A stretch of 64,000 bases of DNA from Marinomonas fungiae (GTDB taxonomy: Bacteria > Pseudomonadota > Gammaproteobacteria > Pseudomonadales > Marinomonadaceae): NCBI RefSeq assembly GCF_001418205.1, contig NZ_LIQF01000016.1, positions 1 to 64,000 of the forward strand. The letters run 5' to 3'. The position numbers were made by a program, and so were the translations under genes. Shown here piece by piece: positions 8,166 through 16,295 of the stretch (position 1 is the first letter of the stretch; the number at the start of each line of letters is the position of its first letter). The notes under the pieces were generated by a model. That model did no database searches, had not been told where the DNA came from, and worked only from the letters and a program-made list of their open reading frames with translations.

Positions 8166-9886
8166 GCTATATCGCTTTCAGTTAGGTAGCGCTTACGTTT
8201 ACTGTCTTTTACTTTCTCTAAATCCACTAACACTAGACCGTCGACGCAGTAACCGAAGCTAGCGTCGACACCAAAGTCTAAGAAGCGCACACCGTTGTCG
8301 TCACATAGTTCACTGTATTGTTTGAACAGGGTCGGCACCGCTGCACCAAGGTTGCCAAGCTGCTCTTTCAGGCTCCGGAAATCTTCTTCGTAGCTCGTGC
8401 CAGAGAAGTAACTCTTCAGCAGTTCTTTGTGCTCTGGCTGAATGGTGTAACGATTAAAAGATGCCGCCAAGTGCTCATGGTCGGCAAAGTAGGTGCGATA
8501 AAAGTGCACAATCATGTCTTTTGCCAGCGGAGGAAAATTACCACTCAAGCTTACCGGACCGAACATGTAGCGCACTTCTGGATGCTTCATTAGATACGCG
8601 CCAATGCCATACCAAAGGTAATCAAGACTGCGTTTACCCCAGTATTTGGGTTGCACAAAGCTACGGCCCAGTTCGATACCTTTCTCAAAATAAGGCTCCA
8701 TATCGCAGCTGTAGCTAAACAAGGTGCTGCTATAGATGCTGTGGTCTTTGTCGGACTTAAGATAGCGATAGACTTCGCCGATGCGATAAGCCCCGACGAT
8801 CTCTAATTCCTCTTCGTCCCATAGCACTAGGTGACGGTAATACTGGTCGTATTTATCGAGGTCTTTTTGCTCGCCAGTACCTTCACCGACTTTACGAAAA
8901 GCGATTTCACGCAGACGACCGATTTCTTGCATCAAGCTCGATTCGTGTTCGTATTCCGCCAGATAAATTTGTTTGTTGTCTTTCGTGGAGCCTAGGTGTT
9001 CTGCTCGTTTGAGTTCTAATTTTAACTGTTGACGATTTTGTGGGTGCGAGATGGTCTTTTCGGTTTTCAGTAACGGTTTACGACCCTTGGCGATGCGATA
9101 TAAATGGCGCTTCACCAGTTTGTTCTTTTCCTTAGTACTGAGGGGGAGTTTAGCCAGTTCTTGGATCGGAATCGGCTCACCTACTTGGATTGGAATACGG
9201 CGGTTACGCTGGCGGAACATTTCATTGGCCAACTGCATCGTCGATAGTGGACGATACACCCAAGAGCTGGTGTAAAACATCATTGAGTTGCGTCCACCGA
9301 TGTGGACCGGCAGGATTTGACTATTGGTTTTCTCTGCAATTTTTAAATAGCTCGAGTTCCATTTCAAATCTTTCACACCACTTGGTGATAACCGTGAGAC
9401 TTCCCCTGCAGGGAAAATGATCACACATTCTTCACGGTGTAAGCAGTCCATAATGGCTTTTAGCTGCTTACGACCGGTTTTGCCGCCGATGTTATCGACC
9501 GGCAGAACCAAGCCCTTCAAAGCATCAAAGCCCATTAATAAGTCGTTGGCAACAATCTTCACATCTGGGCGAATTTCTGCGATCAAACGTAGAATCGCCA
9601 AACCATCCAAAGCGCCTAGGGGGTGGTTGGCAACGATCAAAGTGCGGCCAATGGCTGGAATATTGCGACGATCTACCTGACTGGCTTGGTAACCAAAATT
9701 GAAGTGATCCAAGACGCGGTCAATAAACTCAAAGCCAACACAATGGCCATGTTGTTCAAGGAATTGGTTAACTTCGTTTTCGTGAAAAAGACGCTTTAAA
9801 AAGCTGATAGTAGGCTTGGTGATAAGAGGACTCTTATCGAAAAAACCAGGGGCCTTGCTAGAAATAATTTGTTCGACTTGTAACAC
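8153..9886 (-). CDS. olsF: two-domain acyltransferase, OlsF-like ornithine lipid synthase
   Basis: A 577-residue protein with two acyltransferase domains. The N-terminal half is PlsC/OlsA-like: NHPLGALD (residues 87-94, a His-x5-Asp variant of the usual His-x4-Asp) and FPAGEVSR further on. The C-terminal half, from about residue 300, resembles the OlsB-like acyl-ACP N-acyltransferase (GNAT-like, hemolysin-type) family, with EYEHESSLMQEIGRLRE, a VGAYRIG strand and a GPVSLSG motif. This layout matches OlsF of Serratia, which makes ornithine lipids alone: the C-terminal domain N-acylates ornithine and the N-terminal domain adds the second acyl chain. The exact amino-acid head group cannot be read from sequence. 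Confidence 0.75.
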   Translation of the reverse strand: MLQVEQIISSKAPGFFDKSPLITKPTISFLKRLFHENEVNQFLEQHGHCVGFEFIDRVLDHFNFGYQASQVDRRNIPAIGRTLIVANHPLGALDGLAILRLIAEIRPDVKIVANDLLMGFDALKGLVLPVDNIGGKTGRKQLKAIMDCLHREECVIIFPAGEVSRLSPSGVKDLKWNSSYLKIAEKTNSQILPVHIGGRNSMMFYTSSWVYRPLSTMQLANEMFRQRNRRIPIQVGEPIPIQELAKLPLSTKEKNKLVKRHLYRIAKGRKPLLKTEKTISHPQNRQQLKLELKRAEHLGSTKDNKQIYLAEYEHESSLMQEIGRLREIAFRKVGEGTGEQKDLDKYDQYYRHLVLWDEEELEIVGAYRIGEVYRYLKSDKDHSIYSSTLFSYSCDMEPYFEKGIELGRSFVQPKYWGKRSLDYLWYGIGAYLMKHPEVRYMFGPVSLSGNFPPLAKDMIVHFYRTYFADHEHLAASFNRYTIQPEHKELLKSYFSGTSYEEDFRSLKEQLGNLGAAVPTLFKQYSELCDDNGVRFLDFGVDASFGYCVDGLVLVDLEKVKDSKRKRYLTESDIAQES

Positions 9887-9972
9887 GATGTAGCTCCGCT
9901 AACCTTTTAGTATCTTTAAAACAGGCTAGGGAGTGACGGTGACAGCGCGGTGACGAAATTGTGTCTACTTGA

Positions 9973-10002
9973 TGACAAAGTGAACAGTTAGACACTTTGT
10001 CA
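9973..10002. promoter_or_regulatory. perfect inverted repeat upstream of the olsF-like gene
   Basis: A perfect 10-bp inverted repeat, TGACAAAGTG and its complement, separated by 10 bases. It lies 87-116 bases upstream of the olsF-like start codon. There is no T-run, so it is more likely an operator than a terminator. The binding protein is unknown. Confidence 0.5.
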
Positions 10003-10010
10003 CTGTATAC

Positions 10011-10036
10011 AAAAAAGCCGATACAAGATCGGCTTT
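10011..10036 (-). terminator. Rho-independent terminator of the 60-residue protein gene
   Basis: Minus-strand hairpin (AAGCCGAT/ATCGGCTT) followed by six T, just past the stop codon at 10045. Confidence 0.85.
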
Positions 10037-10044
10037 CGGAGGCG

Positions 10045-10227
10045 TTAAGCTTTCGGCTTACTGTTACCAAGGGTAATGTGGCGCGAACCTTTAAAGTTTG
10101 TCTGACCACTAACGCCTTGGTCGATCTGCTCGATCTGTCCACCACGTGCCAAAAACTCTTCCATTTGTTTTGCGATTGTCGCAGATGTTTCCATTGGAAC
10201 ATCGGCTTGTTTCTTCTTCGAGGCCAT
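10045..10227 (-). CDS. small SutA-like protein
   Basis: A 60-residue protein with a lysine-rich start and a central helix-plus-turn QMEEFLARGGQIEQID (about residues 21-36). From memory this resembles the C-terminal segment of SutA, the Pseudomonas RNA-polymerase-associated protein of slow growth, which carries AMEEFLxRGGKVQEIE. SutA's long acidic N-terminal region is absent. The gene has its own terminator, and the ATG at 10227 follows an AAGGAAT ribosome binding site. A role in transcription is only suggested by this motif; it may be a wider family of small proteins. Confidence 0.6.
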   Translation of the reverse strand: MASKKKQADVPMETSATIAKQMEEFLARGGQIEQIDQGVSGQTNFKGSRHITLGNSKPKA

Positions 10228-10311
10228 GGTGTATTCCTTGTAGTTTTTAGATTGAGTTCTAATTATATCAAATTTCCAAGGACAAGGCTTTAGTTTATTT
10301 TTTCGACGACA

Positions 10312-10998
10312 TTAGCCGCCGTTAAGTGCATTACTTGGGTGGAAATGACGCATAATTGGATTCAACAAACGGGTCAAGCAACCCGTGAATTCGATAGGGG
10401 AATCGAGCACGATCAGACAAATGCACTCCGCATCTTTGGTCACGCGAGGCTGGTGTTTGTCGTGATGATCGCGACAAATAAAGTCACCTTCGCGGTATAA
10501 ACCGTCTTCGTCAGAAAAGGCTCCCTTGAGTACTACGGTGATCTCATTACCGGTATGACGGTGGCTAGGCAAACGCGCCCCTGGTTTCACCCGTGACAAG
10601 GCAATTTGAGCGCCGCCCATTTCATTGCAAAGAGTGGCCAGCTTGAAAGAAGGCGTTAAATGAATCCAGTTCAAACCATTGAAGCCTTTCGGGATAAAGC
10701 GACGTAGGGATTGTGGAATGTGCATAAACCCCTCCCGCTCCTCTGGGGATTCAGCTTGCGCTTGAGAGTTAGCAATCGCAGCCATGACGTTGTCTTTTAG
10801 CTTGGCCATGTGCTCTTGGCTAGTGGTTTCAGAATGCGTGGCAAACAGCTCAGCGCCTACCATGTTAAGACGTCTAACTTGCTCACGGCACTGAGTACAT
10901 TGGTCAAGGTGCACGGATACAGCAAGTGCGTGGGCCAGCGGCAAAGCACCGGCAGAATAATCGGTCAATGTGTCTAGTGTTGGATGGCAGCTAAGCAT
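10312..10998 (-). CDS. chrR: ChrR-type anti-sigma factor with cupin domain
   Basis: A 228-residue protein. The N-terminal zinc anti-sigma domain has HLDQCTQC (about residues 31-38, the His-x3-Cys-x2-Cys signature), which holds the sigma factor inactive. The C-terminal cupin has the metal-binding GARLPSHRHTGNEI motif and a YREGDFI strand, needed for singlet-oxygen sensing in the Rhodobacter homologue. The gene begins 5 bases after the sigma gene stop, so the two are co-transcribed. Length is normal for ChrR. Confidence 0.9.
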   Translation of the reverse strand: MLSCHPTLDTLTDYSAGALPLAHALAVSVHLDQCTQCREQVRRLNMVGAELFATHSETTSQEHMAKLKDNVMAAIANSQAQAESPEEREGFMHIPQSLRRFIPKGFNGLNWIHLTPSFKLATLCNEMGGAQIALSRVKPGARLPSHRHTGNEITVVLKGAFSDEDGLYREGDFICRDHHDKHQPRVTKDAECICLIVLDSPIEFTGCLTRLLNPIMRHFHPSNALNGG

Positions 10999-11003
10999 AT
11001 CGA

Positions 11004-11579
11004 CTACCTCTTAATAATTACGGATAACTTACTTAACGCGAGACGGATACGAGACTTGACCGTACCCAGCGGTAAGCCAAGCTCTTCAGATGCTTCGGAA
11101 TGACTTTTGCCTTCCAAATAGACTTTTGACAACACTTGCTGTTGTTCATTTGGCAGTTGTCTCAAGCCTTCACGAATGCGTTCTTCATCTCGTTGTTGTT
11201 GCGCTTCACGAAATGGATCCGCATTTTCATCGGCCATTTCGCTCCAAAATTCTTCGGGATCAATATCACTCTGATAGCGTCCGTTCTTACGCATATAATC
11301 AATGCGCGCATTTCGAGCAATGGTAAAGATCCATGTGTTCAATGACGCCGTAGCAGGGTTGTAAAGATGCGCTTTGTTCCATATGCGAATCATAACTTCT
11401 TGCGCGATGTCATCTGCCATCAGATTGGCGCCGGGTTGTGCCGCAAGGCAAAAAGCCCGAATGCGCGGCGCATAATGATCAAACAGGTGCGTAAGAGCTC
11501 GAGTATCGCGAGCATTAGCAACTTTGGTCATTGCGTCCAGCAAACTGGTGTCAGTCGTTGTTTCAGAAACAGTGTTCAT
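11004..11579 (-). CDS. rpoE: ECF sigma factor of the RpoE-ChrR singlet-oxygen group
   Basis: An ECF sigma factor of about 191 residues. Region 2 holds ADDIAQEVMIRIWNKAH and a FTIARNARIDYMRK recognition segment; region 4 holds LPNEQQQVLSKVYLEGKSHSEA and LGLPLGTVKSRI, the -35-binding helix-turn-helix. Pairing with ChrR identifies it as the singlet-oxygen/peroxide sigma group (ECF11). The start is uncertain: ATG 11579 is chosen, while a GTG at 11600 adds seven residues and neither has a strong ribosome binding site. A matching promoter on the minus strand (11642-11671) suggests autoregulation. Confidence 0.9.
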   Translation of the reverse strand: MNTVSETTTDTSLLDAMTKVANARDTRALTHLFDHYAPRIRAFCLAAQPGANLMADDIAQEVMIRIWNKAHLYNPATASLNTWIFTIARNARIDYMRKNGRYQSDIDPEEFWSEMADENADPFREAQQQRDEERIREGLRQLPNEQQQVLSKVYLEGKSHSEASEELGLPLGTVKSRIRLALSKLSVIIKR

Positions 11580-11641
11580 CCTAGGGCTCCAAACGTGCAC
11601 GTGGGTCAGTCTGGGTGTGGCGAAGACCTCTCCGCAATTGC

Positions 11642-11671
11642 ATTATACGAGTCTGTCTGGTGATTGGATCA
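11642..11671 (-). promoter_or_regulatory. ECF-type promoter of rpoE-chrR (autoregulation)
   Basis: Minus strand: TGATCC (11671-11666), an 18-base spacer, then TATAAT (11647-11642). TGATCC is the known -35 element of RpoE of the ChrR group. The start point would lie about 55 bases before rpoE ATG 11579. Confidence 0.82.
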
Positions 11672-11672
11672 G

Positions 11673-11702
11673 TGATCTAAAGTTTTTTTTCTGGCGTATA
11701 AC
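11673..11702 (+). promoter_or_regulatory. ECF-type promoter of the divergent lipid operon
   Basis: Plus strand: TGATCT (11673-11678), an 18-base spacer, then TATAAC (11697-11702). Its -35 box is one base from the -35 box of the minus-strand promoter, so one short sequence (GGATCAGTGATCT) serves both directions. Confidence 0.8.
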
Positions 11703-11745
11703 CATCATAGGCACATTCCATACTACGACGCATAGGATTATCTGT

Positions 11746-12195
11746 ATGCATGTTACCGATACAAATTCAAAGCTGGTGTTAATAGAACGCTTCAAAGCGT
11801 TTTATAAGGATGTTAAACATCCTCGACTTGACGCCATTGGCGATGTGTATTCCTGTCAGGTGAAGTTTCGAGATCCTGTTCACCAGATTCAGGGGTTAGC
11901 AGAGTTGCATGCTTATCTTTCAGATATGTGTGAAAGTGTGGAAAGTGGTCGATTTGAGTTTCTAGATCAATTAGTTGGCACTGATACCGCTTACATTAAA
12001 TGGAATATGTATTTCCGTCATCCTAAACTGGGCAATGAGACTCATGTGGTACGCGGCATGTCTCAAATTCAATTTGATGATCGCATCTATTATCACGAAG
12101 ATGTTTATGACATGGGGCAGATGATTTATGAGCATGTGCCAGTGCTTGGTTGGGCGGTCAAAAAACTACGTAAACGTCTAGCCACGGAGGGTTAA
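11746..12195 (+). CDS. NTF2-like (SnoaL-type) protein, first gene of the RpoE regulon operon
   Basis: A 149-residue protein with the NTF2-like cone fold: an N-terminal helix with FKAFYKDVKHPRLDAIGDVY, then YSCQVKFRDPVHQIQGL, and later strands with YIKWNMYFRHP and VRGMSQIQFDDRIYYHEDVYD. Such proteins are hydrolase-like or binding domains of uncertain role. The frame is open much further upstream, but ATG 11746 is chosen because the ECF promoter ends at 11702. The homologous gene heads this operon in several gammaproteobacterial RpoE-ChrR loci. The next gene starts directly after its stop codon. Confidence 0.85.
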   Translation: MHVTDTNSKLVLIERFKAFYKDVKHPRLDAIGDVYSCQVKFRDPVHQIQGLAELHAYLSDMCESVESGRFEFLDQLVGTDTAYIKWNMYFRHPKLGNETHVVRGMSQIQFDDRIYYHEDVYDMGQMIYEHVPVLGWAVKKLRKRLATEG

Positions 12196-12948
12196 ATGGC
12201 AGCAACAACGAAAGTAAAAACAGTATGGATTACAGGCGCCAGCTCAGGACTTGGGTTGGCATTGGCTAAGCATTATCTATTGCACGGATGCAAAGTTATT
12301 GTTTCAGCTCGTCGAGAAGGGGAGTTAAAGCATCTGCAACATCTATACCCTGAGGAGTTGTCCTTTATTCGTTTTGATGTCAGCAAAAATGAAGACGTCG
12401 AGCGGGTCAAGGCAGAGCTAGAGCAGCGAACAAAGCAGCTTGATTTGGTGATTTTAAACGCAGGCACTTGTGAGTATTTGGATATTGATGAACCTGATTG
12501 GGATTTATTTGAGCGCGTCAATCAGGTCAATTACATGGGGATGGTGCGCTCTTTACAGGTTTGCTTGGCGCTGCTGAAAAAAAGCGATGATGCGCATTTG
12601 GTTGGGATTTGCTCTCAAGCAGTACAAGCCCCTTTCATCCGCTCTGAAGCCTATGGTGCAAGTAAGGCGGCCGTGCGTTATTTATTGGATTCATTGCGCT
12701 TGGATTTAGCGCCGGACGGTATTGCCGTAAGTTGTATTCTGCCGGGCTTTATCGACACGCCCTTAACTCAGCGTAACGACTTCGATATGCCGTTTATTAT
12801 GTCCCCAGAACAAGCGGCGCACCGCATTGAAACCGCGATTGAAAAACGGGTCTACGAATACGCCTTTCCGAAACGTTTGTCTGCCGTATTAGCGCTGGCA
12901 CGTCTGTTTCCTCGAACTTGGCTTAAGCACAATGCGCGCAAGCGCTGA
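12196..12948 (+). CDS. short-chain dehydrogenase/reductase of the RpoE-ChrR operon
   Basis: A 250-residue SDR with the cofactor motif GASSGLGLA (about residues 14-22), NAG near residue 91, and the catalytic pair in YGASKAA (Tyr-x3-Lys) after a serine in the preceding strand. The ATG abuts the stop of the NTF2-like gene, with GGAGG as ribosome binding site inside it. SDR genes of this kind belong to the RpoE-ChrR regulon in Rhodobacter. The substrate is unknown; a lipid-derived carbonyl is a reasonable guess. Confidence 0.88.
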   Translation: MAATTKVKTVWITGASSGLGLALAKHYLLHGCKVIVSARREGELKHLQHLYPEELSFIRFDVSKNEDVERVKAELEQRTKQLDLVILNAGTCEYLDIDEPDWDLFERVNQVNYMGMVRSLQVCLALLKKSDDAHLVGICSQAVQAPFIRSEAYGASKAAVRYLLDSLRLDLAPDGIAVSCILPGFIDTPLTQRNDFDMPFIMSPEQAAHRIETAIEKRVYEYAFPKRLSAVLALARLFPRTWLKHNARKR

Positions 12949-12966
12949 AAATAAGGGTAAACACTC

Positions 12967-14220
12967 ATGAAAGTTGCCGTTATAGGTAGTGGTATTTCAG
13001 GATTAACTGCGGCGTACTTGCTGCGCAGCGAATACGACATCACGGTATTTGAGCGTGACTCTCGCATAGGCGGCCATACAGCCACCAAGGTGGTCGATGA
13101 TCAAGGTGTTGAGCGTCATATTGATACGGGTTTTATTGTCTATAATGACTGGACCTACCCCAACTTCATCCGCCTGATGAAAGAGCTAAATGTGGTGACT
13201 AAGCCCACAGAAATGAGCTTTAGCGTAAGCTGCGAGCGCACTGGCTTGGAGTACGGTGGTAATAACCTAAATACCCTGTTTGCACAGCGTAAGAATCTTG
13301 TGAATTGGTCTTTTCTGACCATGTTAAAAGATATTTTGCGCTTCAATAAAGAGTCCATTCAGGATTTGGAATCGGGCAAATTAGCGGCCGATATCACGCT
13401 CGGTGAATACCTGAAACGTCAAGGCTATGGTGAGACGTTTGCAAGTCATTATCTGATTCCTATGGGCAGTGCGATCTGGTCGGCTACGTTGCAAGAAATG
13501 ATGCAGTTTCCGCTGATTTTCTTTGTACGTTTCTTTAAAAATCATGGCTTGTTAAGTGTCAGTAATCGTCCTCAGTGGCATGTGATTAAAGGTGGTTCCA
13601 GTGCCTATTTGGAACCCTTAACTAAGCCTTTTAAAGACAAAATTCGCCTTGATAGTCAGATTGGGCGTGTCGTCCGTTCTCCGAACAAAGTGACCCTGTA
13701 CTTTGCCGATCAGACCTCCGAAGAGTTCGATCACGTGATCTTTGCCTGTCACAGTGACCAAGCCTTGGCTTTGTTAGGTGAAGATGCGTCCGCGCAGGAA
13801 CGAGCCATTCTAGGCGCCATTCCTTATCGCGACAATGAAGTGGTGTTGCATACGGATACCGCCTTGTTGCCCAAAGCGAAACTGGCTTGGTCAAGTTGGA
13901 ACTATCACCTAGGAACGGATCAAACCAAGCCCGCAACCCTGAGTTATAACATGAATATCTTGCAGGGCATTGAAGGCTCACAGCAGACCTTTGTAGTGAC
14001 CTTAAACCACAGTGCGGGGATTGATCCGAACAAAATTATTGGTCGTTATCACTATGCTCATCCGACGTTTACCTTGGCGGGTATCCAAGCACAGGAGCGT
14101 TGGCATGAAATCAACGTCGGCAATACGTGGTTCTGTGGTGCTTATTGGCGTAATGGTTTCCATGAAGACGGTTGCTGGAGTGCGGTGCGCGTTGCTAAGG
14201 CATTGGGAGTGAACTGGTAA
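12967..14220 (+). CDS. FAD-dependent amine-oxidase-like protein (cyclopropane/unsaturated lipid type)
   Basis: A 417-residue flavoprotein with an N-terminal dinucleotide-binding motif GSGISGLTAAYLL (residues 7-19), the second glycine block RIGGHTA, and a C-terminal FAD motif in FCGAYWRNGFHEDGCWS. It belongs to the amine-oxidase-like group found beside DUF1365 and cyclopropane synthase genes. In Rhodobacter a homologue (RSP1090) is under RpoE-ChrR control and affects ChrR turnover. Its stop overlaps the next start (TAATG). It probably acts on membrane fatty acyl chains, not amines. Confidence 0.88.
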   Translation: MKVAVIGSGISGLTAAYLLRSEYDITVFERDSRIGGHTATKVVDDQGVERHIDTGFIVYNDWTYPNFIRLMKELNVVTKPTEMSFSVSCERTGLEYGGNNLNTLFAQRKNLVNWSFLTMLKDILRFNKESIQDLESGKLAADITLGEYLKRQGYGETFASHYLIPMGSAIWSATLQEMMQFPLIFFVRFFKNHGLLSVSNRPQWHVIKGGSSAYLEPLTKPFKDKIRLDSQIGRVVRSPNKVTLYFADQTSEEFDHVIFACHSDQALALLGEDASAQERAILGAIPYRDNEVVLHTDTALLPKAKLAWSSWNYHLGTDQTKPATLSYNMNILQGIEGSQQTFVVTLNHSAGIDPNKIIGRYHYAHPTFTLAGIQAQERWHEINVGNTWFCGAYWRNGFHEDGCWSAVRVAKALGVNW

Positions 14221-14996
14221 TGTCTGACTGGGCCAGTGCTCTGTACACCGGACGAGTGCGGCACCGTCGCTTTAGCCCGCGTCAGCATAGCTTTACTTAT
14301 GAAGTCTGTATGGTGCTGTTTGACCTTGACGAAGTGGAGTCGATTCTGGCTTTGACCCCTTGGTGGTCGGCAAAACGCTGGCGTCCTGCTCGATTTGTTC
14401 GTGACGACTATTTTGGTGATAGTGCCAAGCCCTTGAAACAGGCGGTTTTAGACGAGGTAAATGGGCGTTTAGGACTTGCCTTATCAGGTCCGGTACGATT
14501 GCTCACCAATGCTCGCTACTTCGGTTATCTAATCAATCCTATTTCAGTGTATTACTGCTATGACGAGCAAGAACAGTTGCGTGCCATGTTACTCCAAGTG
14601 ACGAATACTCCTTGGGGTGAAAAGGTCGCTTATGTCTTTTCTTGTGATCCAGAACGCCCCATTCAGCGTACTCATATTAACAAGTCGATGCATGTTTCGC
14701 CGTTCCATCCGATGGATCACTTTTACGACTGGCGCAGTAATCTGCCAGGTGACAAGTTAGCGATCCACATGCAGAACAAACAACAAGATGGTGAACAGCA
14801 ATGTGTGTTTGACGCGACTTTATCTTTGCGTCGAGAGCCGATTACCAAAGCTAGCCTAACTTCGATTTTATGGCGTTATCCATGGATGACCGCCAAGGTG
14901 GCTTGGGGCATTTATTGGCAAGCATTGAAGCTGTTTATGAAGCGTGTACCCGTACACGATCACCCAAAACATAACTTGGGGCATTCTTCCGATTAA
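14220..14996 (+). CDS. DUF1365 family protein
   Basis: A 258-residue DUF1365 protein, recognised by the N-terminal LYTGRVRHRRFSPRQHSFTYEVCMVLFDLDE block, NARYFGYLINPISVYYCYD in the middle and a later MHVSPFHPMD motif. Biochemical function is not established; it always travels with the flavoprotein and the cyclopropane-synthase-like enzyme. It overlaps the upstream gene by one base (TAATG), so translation is coupled. No membrane helix or signal peptide is evident. Confidence 0.9.
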   Translation: MSDWASALYTGRVRHRRFSPRQHSFTYEVCMVLFDLDEVESILALTPWWSAKRWRPARFVRDDYFGDSAKPLKQAVLDEVNGRLGLALSGPVRLLTNARYFGYLINPISVYYCYDEQEQLRAMLLQVTNTPWGEKVAYVFSCDPERPIQRTHINKSMHVSPFHPMDHFYDWRSNLPGDKLAIHMQNKQQDGEQQCVFDATLSLRREPITKASLTSILWRYPWMTAKVAWGIYWQALKLFMKRVPVHDHPKHNLGHSSD

Positions 14997-15006
14997 GGAG
15001 TACTCA

Positions 15007-16269
15007 ATGATCAACTCAGTCAGTCTTGGTTTGGGAAAAAAAGCGTCTCGTCGTGGCAGTATGGTTGATAAGGCGGCGAAGAAAGCGGTCTTTGCGATCT
15101 TAAAGCGCTTGGAAATTGGCCATTTAGTATTAGAAGATGGCGACAACACCTACACTTTTGGCGAAAGTCTCGTTAGTGCCCAATACCACGCCCACATTAC
15201 AGTGCATGATAATCATGCTTACAAAGACGTTTTTACCAACACCAGTATCGGTGCGGGCGAAGCTTATATGAAAGGCTACTGGAGTACGCCGGATTTAACC
15301 GCTGTGATACGTCTGATGTGTGCCAACTTGAGTGTGATTAATGAAGTCGATGCCAATCGTCCGATCTGGTCACGCTGGGCCAGTAAAGCGTTTCACGCAT
15401 TGAACGCTAACACCAAGGGTGGTTCGCGAAAAAACATCGCGGCCCATTATGATTTAGGCAATGATTTTTTCGAGTTGTTCCTCGACCCGACCATGATGTA
15501 TTCCGCGGCCATTTATCCCTCTTCGGAGGCGACTTTGTATGAGGCCTCTGTGCACAAGTTGGATCGAATTTGCCAGAAACTGGAGCTGAAGCCCGATGAC
15601 CATCTACTGGAAATCGGTACGGGTTGGGGCGGTATGGCGATCCATGCGGCGCAGAACTATGGTTGTCAAGTGACCACCACGACCATTTCAAAAGAGCAAT
15701 ACGAGTTTGCCAAAGCGCGAGTGTTAGAGCTGGGCTTGCAAGACCGCATTACCTTGCTTTTGGAGGATTACCGAGACCTATCCGGTCAGTACGATAAGCT
15801 GGTATCGATCGAAATGATTGAGGCAGTAGGGCATGAGTACTACAACAGCTACTTCAGCAAATGTAGCGAGCTGTTGAGAGCCGATGGTTTGATGTTGATT
15901 CAAGCCATTACCATCGCCGATCAACGTTATGATTATGCCCGAAAATCAGTCGATTTTATTCAGCGCTATATTTTCCCTGGTGGCTGTTTACCCTCTAACG
16001 CGGTGATTGCAGAGAAAATTGCGACGAAAACCGATATGCAAATTGTTGCCGTCGAAGACATTACTGAACACTACGCAGATACCTTGGCGGATTGGCGTGA
16101 GCGTTTTCACAGCGCCATTGAAACAGTAAGACAGCAGGGGTTTGATGATGTGTTTTGCCGTATGTGGGATTACTACCTCGCGTATTGTGAGGGGGGCTTC
16201 CGAGAGCGCGCCATCAGCACTGGGCAGTTTGTCTTTGCTAAACCCCATTACCGTTTTTCTCATCGCTAG
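15007..16269 (+). CDS. cfa: cyclopropane-fatty-acyl-phospholipid synthase family methyltransferase
   Basis: A 420-residue SAM-dependent methyltransferase acting on unsaturated chains of membrane phospholipids. Seen are NIAAHYDLGNDFFELFLD (substrate region), the SAM motif LLEIGTGWGGMAIHAA, SIEMIEAVGHEYY and FIQRYIFPGGCLPS, all typical of the Cfa family. ATG 15007 is preferred because AAGGAG stands 7 bases before it; the longer frame would overlap DUF1365. In Rhodobacter the homologue in this operon is RpoE-controlled. The product may be cyclopropane or another C-methylated chain. Confidence 0.92.
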   Translation: MINSVSLGLGKKASRRGSMVDKAAKKAVFAILKRLEIGHLVLEDGDNTYTFGESLVSAQYHAHITVHDNHAYKDVFTNTSIGAGEAYMKGYWSTPDLTAVIRLMCANLSVINEVDANRPIWSRWASKAFHALNANTKGGSRKNIAAHYDLGNDFFELFLDPTMMYSAAIYPSSEATLYEASVHKLDRICQKLELKPDDHLLEIGTGWGGMAIHAAQNYGCQVTTTTISKEQYEFAKARVLELGLQDRITLLLEDYRDLSGQYDKLVSIEMIEAVGHEYYNSYFSKCSELLRADGLMLIQAITIADQRYDYARKSVDFIQRYIFPGGCLPSNAVIAEKIATKTDMQIVAVEDITEHYADTLADWRERFHSAIETVRQQGFDDVFCRMWDYYLAYCEGGFRERAISTGQFVFAKPHYRFSHR

Positions 16270-16295
16270 TTGAACAAACCGATCGGGGGCCTGCC

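Noticed and set aside
11524..11745. Upstream extension of the NTF2-like gene
   Set aside because: It would run across the rpoE start and the divergent ECF promoters; ATG 11746 is the first start after the plus-strand promoter.
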